From JANQJA01 sp047947185 (GTDB taxonomy: Bacteria > Pseudomonadota > Gammaproteobacteria > Pseudomonadales > Azotimanducaceae), in assembly GCA_047947185.1 (NCBI GenBank), contig CP170502.1, forward strand, positions 2,728,001 to 2,792,000: a DNA stretch of 64,000 bases. The letters are read 5' to 3'. Positions 18,310 to 27,231 of the stretch are shown here, in pieces. Positions within the stretch are counted from its first letter, which is position 1. Each line of letters begins with the position of its first letter. The position numbers and the translations under genes were made by a program. The notes beneath the pieces were generated by a model that was given only the letters and a program-made list of their open reading frames with translations, ran no database searches and was not told the DNA's origin.

Positions 18310-18706
18310 GCAGTACCTCCGGCATCTGTTGCTGCAGGTACAAATTGAATCCACGGTATTCATTACCGTCCTTGTCGGTGCTGATCACGTTAGGCGCGAC
18401 CCGCATCTTCGTGCCGATGTTGAAATCCTTCTGGTCGCCGTCAATGATAGATTGGACCCGGAGGCCCTCAGGTAGATCAATCTGACCGATGCTATATCCC
18501 CTGCAGGGATCCAGGTCCATGCTTCTCATACGAGGCATGTGAATGAACGATCAGGAAAAAAGCGTGCCCTTAGTGGAAAGCTCAACTGTTTCAACCTAAT
18601 GCTCTGTGATGGGGCAACGTTTGCGTTACGGGAACAGGGTGACATTGGCCGCAGTGCTGTATGAACCCAGCAACCGGATGTTTGTTCCATCATTGGAAAA
18701 GATCAT
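18299..18706 (-). pseudogene. DUF35 OB-fold protein gene inactivated by three in-frame stops
   Basis: Reading one frame from ATG 18706 gives IRLLGSYSTAANVTLFP, TAA (18626-18628), RKRCPITEH, TAG (18596-18598), VETVELSTKGTLFS, TGA (18551-18553), SFIHMPRMRSM, then SIGQIDLPEGLRVQSI to a stop at 18299. The pattern (zinc-ribbon region, KGTLFS strand, QIDLPEGLRV) is DUF35, but the N-terminal zinc cysteines are lost. The frame is kept although all three stop types occur, so decay has been by substitution and is probably fairly recent. Confidence 0.75.
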
Positions 18707-18751
18707 GAGACCGTCTTCCAGCGGTAGTCTCTTTGGCAAGCGCGCTTTCCA

Positions 18752-19615
18752 TTAACCCGTAGTTGGGCTGCTTCTGAACCAGTATCCAGCGTCTGAGAGT
18801 GTGATGTATCCTGAGGTCGGCGAGGCAAAGTGAGTGCCAAGCACCAGGACTTCACCGCCGTAGCTGTCCATGAACTGGTTTCTGGTTTTTTCTGCAACGT
18901 CTGATTGGACATCGGCAATGTCCTTCCAGCCAGGTTGCGCGAACTGCACTGGGTGATGGAATAGATCTCCGGTAATAATCGCCCGCTGTCCTTCTGATTC
19001 AAGCAGCACGCTGACATGGCCCGGTGTATGACCGGGGGTGGGAACCAGGCGTACGCCTGTCGCGACCTCGTGGTCGGTTTCAACAAGTTCCACCTGCTCG
19101 GAGTCAATGATAGGTTGAATGGAATCGACTTTTGCTTCCTTGCCAAAAGGGTCTTCCTCGTCTTTCCAGAAGTTCCACTCTTCTTTACCAATTAGATAGC
19201 GGGCATTGGGAAAGGTGGGCACCCACTCATCATCGATGAGCATGGTATTCCAGCCGACATGGTCGACATGCAGGTGAGTGCACAGGACCACATCAATCGA
19301 TTCTCGTGGCGCACCGATAGCTGACAGATCGTCAAGAAAACTTCCCTGGCGCAGATTCCAATCTGGCATGGCGCGAGGTTTGTCGTTGCCAATGCAGGTA
19401 TCGACAATGATCGTCTGATCGTTGGTGAAGATGACAAATGCATGAATACTGAGGGGTACCGTACCATCATCGTTCTGAAAACCGGGCTTCAGCCAGCTCG
19501 CGTAGGGCGCCAGTGCTTCAGCCGTGGCTTCTGGAATCAGGAAAGCAAGATCGATATCCTGCAACACGTCAACAACTCTGTTGATCCTGATATCACCTAT
19601 TTGCCACTTTTCCAT
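18752..19615 (-). CDS. Metallo-beta-lactamase-fold hydrolase (lactonase-like)
   Basis: 287 residues with the full HxHxDH motif (CTHLHVDHVGWN), TPGHTPGHVSV, ITGDLFHHP and a C-terminal GTHFASPTSG. The arrangement and the long insert before HxHxDH resemble AHL-lactonase/AidC-like metallo-hydrolases. With a Baeyer-Villiger monooxygenase in the pathway, lactone opening is an attractive but unproven role. 39 bp after the D-aminoacylase-type gene, so probably the same operon. Confidence 0.87.
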   Translation of the reverse strand: MEKWQIGDIRINRVVDVLQDIDLAFLIPEATAEALAPYASWLKPGFQNDDGTVPLSIHAFVIFTNDQTIIVDTCIGNDKPRAMPDWNLRQGSFLDDLSAIGAPRESIDVVLCTHLHVDHVGWNTMLIDDEWVPTFPNARYLIGKEEWNFWKDEEDPFGKEAKVDSIQPIIDSEQVELVETDHEVATGVRLVPTPGHTPGHVSVLLESEGQRAIITGDLFHHPVQFAQPGWKDIADVQSDVAEKTRNQFMDSYGGEVLVLGTHFASPTSGYITLSDAGYWFRSSPTTG

Positions 19616-19654
19616 GGTCTGCCTCGTTTTCTCGTGCTTAACAATAAATCCAGG

Positions 19655-21346
19655 TCAGACTCGTAGCAGCTGCCCTGGTGTGGCACCCGTATGCTGGTTG
19701 TTTTCGAGCAGCACTTCGCCGGCAACGATGGTATGGCTGATGCCTGTCGCCACCTGTTTCAGACGTTTAGCACCAGCGGGCAGATCATGAACCAGTTCCG
19801 GCATCTCTGCGCCGACCGTGGCAGGATCAAAAATGACTAGATCTGCCGCCATGCCAGTTCGGATCAACCCCCGATCATGCAGACCCCAGACAGTCGCGAT
19901 ATCGTAGGTAATGGCGCGAACTGCCTGCTCCAGGGTCAGCGCCTCTCGTTGACGTACCCAGTAACTGAGCAGGTGGGTCTGCAGGGAACTGTCCATGATC
20001 TGGGCAACATGAGCACCGGAGTCTGAAAAAGTCACCAGCGAACGGGGGTGTTTAATCATTTCCAAAACATGCGCCTGATCCTCGTTAGCCAGGACCTGCC
20101 GGAAGAACATCTTCAGATTTCGCTCTATCGCCATGTCGATCATCAACTCAACAGGATGCACACCCTTGGCATCGGCCAGCTGCTGCATTGAAGTTGCCTC
20201 ATAACTGAGGTCTGTCATCGGATAAACCCATTTCCAGTTAGGCGGTCTTGCTTCTGCCCCGACGATTTTCGGTCCTGTGTATTCCTGGCGTGCGATGTCG
20301 ACGAGCTTTCTCTTGATTGCCGGATCTTTCAGTTGTTTCAGTTGTTCTGCTATCGGCAGTGCTCGGATGTCCTGCCACAGTTCCCACTTGTCGAAGGGTG
20401 TATGGCTTTCAAAAGAAAGCAATGTATTCAGGCTTCGTGTATGCACCTGCGCATACATCCGACCTCCGGCTTCGGCCGTTTCGTCAAGGAGATCAAAATA
20501 AGGGCGCCAGTAATCAGGGGCATTACGGGAGCTGAACATCCCCCATGTCTGTATGACGCCGGATTCTACAGCAAGGTCTCTCAGTCGATTAAAGTACTCA
20601 CGCACACGGTCAGGGTCCCGGCCCGGAGACTCACCGGCAATTTCAAAGACACCCTTGCCGGTTTCTCCGATGGCGTTGACAATAGCTCGGACTTCTTCCC
20701 AGTCTGCCAGACGGCTGGCGACGGGCCGATCGTCTGCGGTGATGTGGTTGCTGGTTCTGGAAGTAGAAAATCCAACGGCGCCGGCCTCAACTGCTTGTTT
20801 GGCGAGTCTTGACATTGTGCTGACATCGTCGGTTGTTGCCGTATCGGTGAATGCGCGTTCACCCATGACGTAGGTCCGCAACGCTGAGTGGCCCACATAG
20901 GCTGCATAGTTGATACCCTTGGGTTGCCTGTTGATGACATCGAGAAACTCCGGGAAAGATTCCCAATCCCAGACGATCCCGGCGAGCATGGCTTCCCTGG
21001 ACAGATCTTCAGCACGTTCGAGGTTGCGAAAAACCAGATCTGCTTCCTCGCGTCTGCAAGGTGCGAGTGTAAAACCGCAATTACCCATGACCGCACTGGT
21101 GACACCGTGATAGCTGGAGCAGGAGCCTATCGGGTCCCAGAACACCTGCGCGTCCATGTGGGTGTGACCATCAACAAAACCCGGTGTAACAACCTGTCCA
21201 TCGGCATCAATGGTTTTCCTGGCTTTTGAACCTCGAAGTCTTCCAATGGCTGAAATTTTCCCCGAAGTGATGCCAATGTCAGCCCGGTAACGGGCACCGC
21301 CTGAACCATCGATGACAACCCCGTTGGTGATTAGCAGATCGTACAT
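19655..21346 (-). CDS. D-aminoacylase/N-acyl-D-amino-acid deacylase family amidohydrolase, paralogue 1
   Basis: 563 residues. Starts with the family beta-sandwich (YDLLITNGVVIDGSGGARYRADIGI), then the metal motif VDGHTHMDAQVFWDP, GVTSAVMGNCGFTLAP and a late SDSGAHVAQ with the catalytic Asp. Family members hydrolyse N-acyl-D-amino acids or related amides and ureas. Here it sits inside a CoA/aromatic catabolic region, so the real substrate may be different. An inverted repeat ATTGTA-N8-TACAAT lies upstream. Paralogue at 28211. Confidence 0.9.
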   Translation of the reverse strand: MYDLLITNGVVIDGSGGARYRADIGITSGKISAIGRLRGSKARKTIDADGQVVTPGFVDGHTHMDAQVFWDPIGSCSSYHGVTSAVMGNCGFTLAPCRREEADLVFRNLERAEDLSREAMLAGIVWDWESFPEFLDVINRQPKGINYAAYVGHSALRTYVMGERAFTDTATTDDVSTMSRLAKQAVEAGAVGFSTSRTSNHITADDRPVASRLADWEEVRAIVNAIGETGKGVFEIAGESPGRDPDRVREYFNRLRDLAVESGVIQTWGMFSSRNAPDYWRPYFDLLDETAEAGGRMYAQVHTRSLNTLLSFESHTPFDKWELWQDIRALPIAEQLKQLKDPAIKRKLVDIARQEYTGPKIVGAEARPPNWKWVYPMTDLSYEATSMQQLADAKGVHPVELMIDMAIERNLKMFFRQVLANEDQAHVLEMIKHPRSLVTFSDSGAHVAQIMDSSLQTHLLSYWVRQREALTLEQAVRAITYDIATVWGLHDRGLIRTGMAADLVIFDPATVGAEMPELVHDLPAGAKRLKQVATGISHTIVAGEVLLENNQHTGATPGQLLRV

Positions 21347-21464
21347 TGCGCTCTCCTCGGTTAGATGATCCCTCTGCCGGAGGTGATCTGGTCAGCCCGA
21401 GAATATTGTAAGTTTATGTACAATGCAAATTCAATCAGGCTGGCGGAACTGAATCCAGCTCGGT
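21347..21464 (-). promoter_or_regulatory. Perfect palindromic operator ATTGTA-N8-TACAAT
   Basis: ATTGTA at 21405-21410 and TACAAT at 21419-21424 form an exact inverted repeat with an 8-bp spacer, 59 bp upstream of the D-aminoacylase-type gene. The same half-site and spacing recur at 27192-27210 (second half TACATA). This is the cleanest example of the shared operator. Confidence 0.65.
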
Positions 21465-22499
21465 TTACCGGCTGCCTGTAACTGCCCGTGCAATCTCACC
21501 CCATTTATCCAATGCGGAAGGGTCTCGATGGATGGACTCGCTCGCCAGGTACATGACTACGCGTGAGGCGATTCCTTCATACCGCGCTTTCAGTTTGTCT
21601 GCCATATCATCCCATGACCCGATCACCGCGAAGCTGTCCAGCATTTCATCGGTAATTGTTTCTGCAAGCCCCTTGAAGTCTCCGGCTTTCATCAGTGTGC
21701 CCAGCCGTGCAGTTGTGCCCTCAAAGCCGAGATCGTCAAACTGGAATGCGTAGTTGGGTGTTGAACCATAGAAAGCGAGCTGCGTCCTTGTTCTGTTCAG
21801 CATCGGTTCGCGTTCTTCAGGTGTATCGCCTGGTATGGCGAATACAGGGACAATCAGATCGATATCGTCCAGTGTTTTCCCTGCTTTTTCCGTACCCTTT
21901 TGTACATTCGGTAGCAATCGATTCTGGATGTAAGGTACAGAGTGCATGGGATGCACGTGAACACCGTCTGCGAGTTCACCTGCGACCTGGCACATGATTG
22001 GCCCTACGGCTGACATGTCCACCTTGATGTCTTCGTAATCGTGGCGTGGTGGCGCCCATTGCCGGGGGAGATAACTTAGCTGGTAGTACGGGCCTTCATA
22101 AGCCAGGGGTTCTTCTTCCCGGAAGGCCGCAAGGCAGGCTCGAACGGCGCCCAGATAGTCACGCATCTGTGGTGCGGGTTTGTCAAAGTGCGCTGAGTAT
22201 CTGCGGACAACATGCCCTTTTACCTGACTGCCCAATCCAAGGCGAAATCTGCCTCCAGTGTTTTGCGCGAGTTCCCAGGCGATTTGTGCGGATATCATAG
22301 GGCTGCGGGGGAAAGCGACTGCGATACCGGTGCTGAACGTCAGCTCAGGCGCTGCAGTAGCGGCAGCTGCAACCATCATCCAGGGTACCTGGCCGGCTTC
22401 CGTAAAAAGCATGCCGGACATACCGGCCTTTTGCAGGCGCATCGCCAGCTCGGCACTCTCCTGCCATGTCATGTTTCCTACCATCAGGTCAAACTGCAT
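21465..22499 (-). CDS. LLM-class flavin-dependent oxidoreductase
   Basis: 344 residues of the luciferase-like monooxygenase fold, starting MQFDLMVGNMTWQESAELA with TFSTGIAVAFPRSPM and FRLGLGSQVKGHVVRRYS. Such proteins use FMN or F420 for oxidations, often in aromatic or terpenoid breakdown. The start overlaps the end of the CMD gene by 11 bp, so the two are translationally coupled. A second LLM protein is at 24103. Confidence 0.88.
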   Translation of the reverse strand: MQFDLMVGNMTWQESAELAMRLQKAGMSGMLFTEAGQVPWMMVAAAATAAPELTFSTGIAVAFPRSPMISAQIAWELAQNTGGRFRLGLGSQVKGHVVRRYSAHFDKPAPQMRDYLGAVRACLAAFREEEPLAYEGPYYQLSYLPRQWAPPRHDYEDIKVDMSAVGPIMCQVAGELADGVHVHPMHSVPYIQNRLLPNVQKGTEKAGKTLDDIDLIVPVFAIPGDTPEEREPMLNRTRTQLAFYGSTPNYAFQFDDLGFEGTTARLGTLMKAGDFKGLAETITDEMLDSFAVIGSWDDMADKLKARYEGIASRVVMYLASESIHRDPSALDKWGEIARAVTGSR

Positions 22500-23079
22500 T
22501 GAAATCTCCTTCTGGAATTGGAGTTAGGGGAAAACCGGGTACGCCCTGCTCACGTTGAACACCGAGGCTGTTCAACGCCATTGCCAGCATGTTGTACTGA
22601 CCCACGGTAAATATGGCATCGAGTATCTGCTGATCTGAAAAGCATTTTTTCAGGCTTGACCAGGTTTGATCACTGATTATGGTGTCGCGTAGCAGCTCAT
22701 CGGTCATGGTAATGATCGCCTGCTCGTCGGCGTTCCAGCCGGGCGCCTCTGCGCCTTCGATGATCCGCAGATGATCGTCATGGGTCAGTCCTGCAGGTTT
22801 GCTCATCAGCACATGCTGGCCCCATTCGTATTCGCTCCTGGTCAACCAGCCGACGCGCATGATCGCAATTTCCCGCACCCTGGGGGTCAGACTTGACGTC
22901 GCCATGACGTGACCTGCAAATGGATTCCAGGCGTTCAGCAGCGGCATGTGATGCATCAGTGTCTTGAGAACATTGAAGGCAAACCCGTAACGTTCCTTTA
23001 ATGGAGCGATCATCGCGGTCTGATCATCGTTCATGGTTTCTTCGGATAAGGGTTCAATTCTGGGTCTACTTAGTCTCAA
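22489..23079 (-). CDS. Carboxymuconolactone decarboxylase (AhpD-like) family protein
   Basis: About 196 residues from a TTG at 23079, chosen because AAGGATG precedes it and LRLSRPRIEPLSEE is a typical CMD-family opening. The frame extends further upstream but without recognisable protein. Core: SLTPRVREIAIMRVGWLTRSEYEWGQHVLM, with the usual Cys positions of the AhpD motif absent (EYEWGQH). Often found beside LLM and CoA-ligase genes in catabolic operons; biochemical role unclear. Confidence 0.82.
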   Translation of the reverse strand: MRLSRPRIEPLSEETMNDDQTAMIAPLKERYGFAFNVLKTLMHHMPLLNAWNPFAGHVMATSSLTPRVREIAIMRVGWLTRSEYEWGQHVLMSKPAGLTHDDHLRIIEGAEAPGWNADEQAIITMTDELLRDTIISDQTWSSLKKCFSDQQILDAIFTVGQYNMLAMALNSLGVQREQGVPGFPLTPIPEGDFNAV

Positions 23080-23149
23080 TGGTTCATCCTTTTGCAGTTC
23101 TTTAGTTGGCCACGCGAACTGAGTCTGCGTGTGCGGGTAGCAAGTGAGT

Positions 23150-23584
23150 TCAGGGCACCAGCAGGAAGTGGCCATGACCAGCGCAGAGCAGCCGATCAGG
23201 GTCATCTTGCCACAACTCCGCTCTGACATTGGCCACGCGTCGACCTCTCCTGATGATGTAGGCTCTGGCAGTGACGTCTTTGGGACCAGCGGAGCGCAGA
23301 TAGTTGAAGGACATGTCAATGGTTTTCGGCAGATGCTGGAACTCGGCGTCATGTAACAACTGGGCGACGCAGGTTATTTCCAGCATCGCACCCAGTACCC
23401 CGCCGTGAATAGCAGGCAGATTGGGGTTGCCGATAATGTCAGTTTTGAAGGGCATCAGGGTATAGATGATGCCGTCGGATTCGGTTGCCCGTAGACCGAG
23501 AAATCTGGCGTAGGGGATGGCGTCCAGTATTCGGGCCAGCGTGTCAGGTTCACCTGCGTCGTAGATACTTCTGATCAGATTCAT
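23150..23584 (-). CDS. PaaI-type hotdog thioesterase 1
   Basis: 145 residues from ATG 23584, which overlaps the stop of the preceding thioesterase as ATGA. The family motif is LPAIHGGVLGAMLEITCVAQL. Predicted to hydrolyse acyl-CoA or aryl-CoA thioesters. Two adjacent non-identical PaaI-type genes suggest a heteromeric enzyme or two specificities. The frame runs further upstream, but that part is antisense to the neighbour's coding. Confidence 0.85.
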   Translation of the reverse strand: MNLIRSIYDAGEPDTLARILDAIPYARFLGLRATESDGIIYTLMPFKTDIIGNPNLPAIHGGVLGAMLEITCVAQLLHDAEFQHLPKTIDMSFNYLRSAGPKDVTARAYIIRRGRRVANVRAELWQDDPDRLLCAGHGHFLLVP

Positions 23585-24009
23585 AGGCGGCTGGTATTTG
23601 ATGTCCCGAGCATAAAAGTCGCAGTGCAAGTTGCGATCGGTTTGCTCACATCCTGGTGATAAGCGGTTCCCCTGACAAAGGCAATATTGCGGGTTCGCCT
23701 GTAACATTCGGCTTCGGCGTAGATTTTCTCACCCGGGGTTGCTGGCCGCATATAGTCGACTCTAAGGTCCAAGGTCGCGATGGCTGTTCCCCCGCCGGGT
23801 TCCATATCTGAGCGAACGGACATGCCGCAGGCGGTATCGAGCAGGGTAGTTATAACGCCGCCATGAACCACGCCGGTTTCCGGGTCGCCAATCAGGTGAT
23901 TGTTGTAAGGAATAGCCACTTTGGCGCGATTATCGCCCTGCTCCAGCTTTTCAAGCATAATGGCTTCTCCGTGCGGACTCTGCAGCCCCTCATCTTCAGT
24001 CTCTTGCAT
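23581..24009 (-). CDS. PaaI-type hotdog thioesterase 2
   Basis: About 142 residues from ATG 24009 (MQETEDEGLQSPHG); an in-frame ATG at 24057 would add a hydrophobic stretch that family members lack. The motif GVVHGGVITTLLDTACGMS is the PaaI acyl-CoA thioesterase signature, followed by TLDLRVDYMRPATPGEKIYA. First gene of a - strand run that continues through the second thioesterase, CMD and LLM genes. Divergent from the LLM gene at 24103. Confidence 0.87.
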   Translation of the reverse strand: MQETEDEGLQSPHGEAIMLEKLEQGDNRAKVAIPYNNHLIGDPETGVVHGGVITTLLDTACGMSVRSDMEPGGGTAIATLDLRVDYMRPATPGEKIYAEAECYRRTRNIAFVRGTAYHQDVSKPIATCTATFMLGTSNTSRL

Positions 24010-24102
24010 ATGGGAATACAACGTAAAGATGCTTATTATAATTAAAAGACCAGACATAATAAAGCAGGGGCGTCCCTACCAGTCTTACGCAAGAGGTACG
24101 CT

Positions 24103-25029
24103 ATGGCCGCGAATAAACTCCGAATAGGCGTGATGACCGGGTTCCCCGACCCAATATCCGCAGAACAGCATGTTGCCCAGGCGGAAACACTGGGATTCGA
24201 TTCGCTCTGGGTTGGCGACCACGTCGCCTTCCCGGTACCCATACTGGATTCACTCTCGCAACTGGCATTGGCATCTGCCTACGCCCGCACAGTGACCCTG
24301 GGTACCTGCGTTTACCTGTTACCACTGAGGCATCCGACGGTTGTGGCCAAGCAGGTTGCAACGATAGACAGGATGGCTGCGGGCCGATTGATCCTTGGCG
24401 TTGGCGTTGGCGGCGAATTTCCAAATGAATATGCAGCCTGCGGTGTACCAATCGGAGAGAGAGGCGCACGACTGTCGGATGGTATCGAGGTGTTGAAGGC
24501 TTTGTGGACCGGCGAATCCATAACGAGAGAAAGCCGGTTCTATCCGCTGCAGGATGTGCAGATGTTGCCCAAACCTGAACAGCAGGGTGGGCCACCTGTG
24601 TGGTGTGGCGGTCGCTCCGAAGCGGCATTGAAACGGGCGGGTCGTCTTGCTGACGGCTATATTTCGTATGCCATCGACGCGGAACGATATCGCAAGTCAA
24701 AACAAACTATTGAAACAGCAGCGTTTGGCGTGGAGCGGGACCCAAAATCAATCACTTTCGCTCATATGCTGTTCACGCGTCTCGGCAACAGTTTTGAAGA
24801 AGCCCACAGCGTGGCAACGGCGCATCTCAGTCGACGATACGCCATGGACTTCGGTCCTGCCGCAAAACGTTATGCAGCCCTGGGTTTACCCAGTGATGTG
24901 GCGGAATCCATTACGCAATTCCGTGACGAGGGCGTGACTCATCTGATCCTTGACCTGACAGGCCCGCTGCAGGACAGGGAGGCGCAACTCCAGTGGTTTT
25001 CAGAAGAGGTAAAGCCGCTGCTCGATTGA
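24103..25029 (+). CDS. LLM-class flavin/F420-dependent oxidoreductase
   Basis: 308 residues. Opens RIGVMTGFPDPISAEQHVAQAETLGFDSLWVGDH, with VTLGTCVYLLPLRHPTVVAKQ, ILGVGVGGEFPNEYAACG and PVWCGGRSEAALKRAGRLADGY, all standard for the bacterial LLM family. Probably an oxidoreductase or monooxygenase step; cofactor cannot be decided. Convergent with the enoyl-CoA hydratase gene 11 bp downstream. Confidence 0.9.
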   Translation: MAANKLRIGVMTGFPDPISAEQHVAQAETLGFDSLWVGDHVAFPVPILDSLSQLALASAYARTVTLGTCVYLLPLRHPTVVAKQVATIDRMAAGRLILGVGVGGEFPNEYAACGVPIGERGARLSDGIEVLKALWTGESITRESRFYPLQDVQMLPKPEQQGGPPVWCGGRSEAALKRAGRLADGYISYAIDAERYRKSKQTIETAAFGVERDPKSITFAHMLFTRLGNSFEEAHSVATAHLSRRYAMDFGPAAKRYAALGLPSDVAESITQFRDEGVTHLILDLTGPLQDREAQLQWFSEEVKPLLD

Positions 25030-25040
25030 TACTGCCCGTA

Positions 25041-25853
25041 CTACTCGCCTTTGAAAACAGGTTTCCGCTTTTCCATAAAGGCAAGCGGTCCTTCGCGGGC
25101 GTCCCTGGTTCGCATGATGCGGCCGGATAGTTCATTTTCGATCGGGAAAGCTTCCGCGTAGGGCAACCCGCTGGTTCTGATCACCGCCTCCTTGCACGCA
25201 GCAACGGCGAGGGGTCCGTTTTCGGCAATTCTATTAGCGATAGCAGCGGTTCGTGTCATCAGTTGATCAGGCGCAACGACCTCATTTATGAGGCCGATGC
25301 GATGTGCTTCAACTGCACTCATTCGATCACCTGTGAGCAGGATTTCCATCGCCTTGCAGTAGGGGATCTGGCGAGCAAGGCGGACCAGAGATCCGCCACC
25401 CGGAATGATGCCTCGGGAAACTTCCGTGAGACCAAACTCAGCGTGGTGCGCGGCAACCCTGATGTCTGTCGCCTGCAGAATTTCGGTTCCACCCGCGAGT
25501 GCAAACCCGTTCACTGCTGCGATGACAGGTTTATAAAGTTCAAAGTCCCGTAGCAGGGCAACCTGCATCAGATTCCGATTCTTGATCAACGCTTCATCAT
25601 ATTCGTCTTCGGCTTCGCGGGCACGGGAGAAAAGCGGAATGAGCAGACCGAGATCAGCACCGGAACAGAAAGCGAGATCTCCGGCGCCCGTGAGTACGGC
25701 GACCCGACAGTCGGCATCATCACGGAAATCCTCCCAGGCACGAGCCATTTCTACAATCATCTGCGGGCTGAGCGCGTTTCTTCGCTCAGGACGATTCATT
25801 GTCAGGGTGGCAACGCCATCCTTTTTCTCATAAATCAGGTGAGACATATTCAT
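25041..25853 (-). CDS. Enoyl-CoA hydratase/isomerase family protein (crotonase fold)
   Basis: 270 residues. MNRPERRNALSPQM, AFCSGADLGLL (first oxyanion strand) and VAAVNGFALAGGTEILQATD (second oxyanion loop) are crotonase signatures. LTEVSRGIIPGGG contains a Glu at the position often catalytic, and the C-terminus ends EGPLAFMEKRKPVFKG. Probable hydration, isomerisation or C-C cleavage of an acyl-CoA. It follows the amidohydrolase gene by 28 bp, same strand. Confidence 0.92.
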   Translation of the reverse strand: MNMSHLIYEKKDGVATLTMNRPERRNALSPQMIVEMARAWEDFRDDADCRVAVLTGAGDLAFCSGADLGLLIPLFSRAREAEDEYDEALIKNRNLMQVALLRDFELYKPVIAAVNGFALAGGTEILQATDIRVAAHHAEFGLTEVSRGIIPGGGSLVRLARQIPYCKAMEILLTGDRMSAVEAHRIGLINEVVAPDQLMTRTAAIANRIAENGPLAVAACKEAVIRTSGLPYAEAFPIENELSGRIMRTRDAREGPLAFMEKRKPVFKGE

Positions 25854-25881
25854 CCCTGTGTCAGTTCAGGATTCGATTAAC

Positions 25882-27021
25882 TTATGAGGCCATCCGCCAG
25901 GAGGCATCAGCGGCCGGCAGATTGAAAAGCTTCGCTGTGTTGTCACGGAAAATCGCCTGCTTTTGTTCTGCTGACAGGCCGGCGGCGTGTTGTTCGATGA
26001 GACTCAGCGAATTTGGCCAGGTGGAATCCGTATGAGGGAAGTCGCTTGCCCATAGCAGGTGTGCAACGTCAATCATGTGTAGTGACTTGAATGCCGTCAC
26101 ATCATCCTGAAAGGTTGACCAGACATTGTTTCTGATATATTCGCTGGGTAGTTTTGACAGGCCGGGCAGGATGCCGCCGTCTGCGTGGAGCTTTGCAGCA
26201 TGATCCATGCGATACATGTAGTGCGGCAGCCAACCGACGTCACTCTCGGCGACAACCAGCTTCAGTTTGGGGTGTCTTTCAAACACGCCACCGAGAGCAA
26301 ATAGCCCGACTATATCCTGGATGGCCCGTATAATTCCCAGGAAGTTGTTGATCGCATGTCCTCTGGATTTTACATGCAGGCTACCAGCCCTGGATGTCAG
26401 GATGTGAAAACAAACAGGTATATTGAGGTCTGTAGCACAAGCCCACAAGGCATCATAGTCGGGGTGGTCGTAGTCTTCGTGGACGGGGTCCCCTGGCATC
26501 ATTATGCCAACGAATCCCATTTCTTTTGCCTCTCGAAAGTCATTAATCGCCTGATCAATGCTCAGCACGGCGGTTTGTGCCAGACCGAAAATTCGATTCG
26601 GCGCCTCGCCGCACATGGCCTGCAGCCACCGATTGTAGGCTTTCATGCAGGCATCTTTGTACAGTGCATCCTTGTGCATGCAGATACCCATGCCGACCGA
26701 GGCGTAGATGATTTCCGCGGCCAGACCATCCTGATCCATATAAGGTACGCGCGCAGCGCCTCCATAGGCAGCTTCACGTATGTCGGAGAAGCGGATTTTT
26801 CTTGCGCGGTCAGCTCGTTCCTTGACCGTAAATCCCGCACCATCAATGAAGCCAAGCGAGATAGGTTTTTTCATACCCGGTATAACGAATGCTTCGGTGC
26901 CGTCAGGTTGCTCGACAACTCGTGGAGCATCGTCTCGATATTTTGGATCGATATAATCAACGTAGCAGTTTGGCGGCTCACAGACGTGGCCATCGGCTGA
27001 AATAATGCCTGCGGGGATCAT
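25882..27021 (-). CDS. Amidohydrolase-2 family (ACMSD-like), paralogue 3
   Basis: 379 residues. ISADGHVCEPPNCYVDYIDPKYRDDAPR at the N-terminus, IPVCFHILTSRAGSL in the middle, GWLPHYMYRMDHAAK, and LLWASDFPHTDSTWPNS for the late metal Asp. Close in layout to the protein at 16780. It heads a two-gene operon with enoyl-CoA hydratase, implying that its product or substrate is tied to CoA metabolism. The upstream gap carries an ATTGTA-N8-TACAT operator-like site. Confidence 0.88.
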   Translation of the reverse strand: MIPAGIISADGHVCEPPNCYVDYIDPKYRDDAPRVVEQPDGTEAFVIPGMKKPISLGFIDGAGFTVKERADRARKIRFSDIREAAYGGAARVPYMDQDGLAAEIIYASVGMGICMHKDALYKDACMKAYNRWLQAMCGEAPNRIFGLAQTAVLSIDQAINDFREAKEMGFVGIMMPGDPVHEDYDHPDYDALWACATDLNIPVCFHILTSRAGSLHVKSRGHAINNFLGIIRAIQDIVGLFALGGVFERHPKLKLVVAESDVGWLPHYMYRMDHAAKLHADGGILPGLSKLPSEYIRNNVWSTFQDDVTAFKSLHMIDVAHLLWASDFPHTDSTWPNSLSLIEQHAAGLSAEQKQAIFRDNTAKLFNLPAADASWRMAS

Positions 27022-27231
27022 GATAGTTGCTCCATGGAGTTAAAAAGTCTTCTCATGGTGCACTATCTTTATAATGTAAGCAACCATACATATAATCTGA
27101 ATCGACATGCCAGGCCAACTCGTAACATCTACCGGCAGAAAGTTTGATGGGTTTTTTTGAGCGCAAAGCCGTGTAGTTGCTTCCTTCCCATATTGTAAAC
27201 AGGTATACATAATTCGATCTGTGAATCTTAC
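27022..27231 (-). promoter_or_regulatory. Promoter gap with two operator-like sites
   Basis: 210 bp between the PdxA-family gene end and the amidohydrolase start. ATTGTAAACAGGTATACATA (27192-27211) matches the ATTGTA-N8-TACAAT pattern with one half imperfect. A second, weaker GTAAGCAACCATAC lies at 27076-27089, nearer the gene. Probably two regulator sites controlling the amidohydrolase operon. Confidence 0.55.

Noticed and set aside
18551..18628. Selenocysteine or recoding in the DUF35 remnant
   Set aside because: TAA, TAG and TGA all interrupt the same frame at positions that are not Cys and the partner gene is truncated, so this is decay.
23079..23352. The N-terminal extension of the CMD-family protein to 23352
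   Set aside because: It overlaps the thioesterase gene, has no family similarity and is low-complexity; the TTG at 23079 has a ribosome site.
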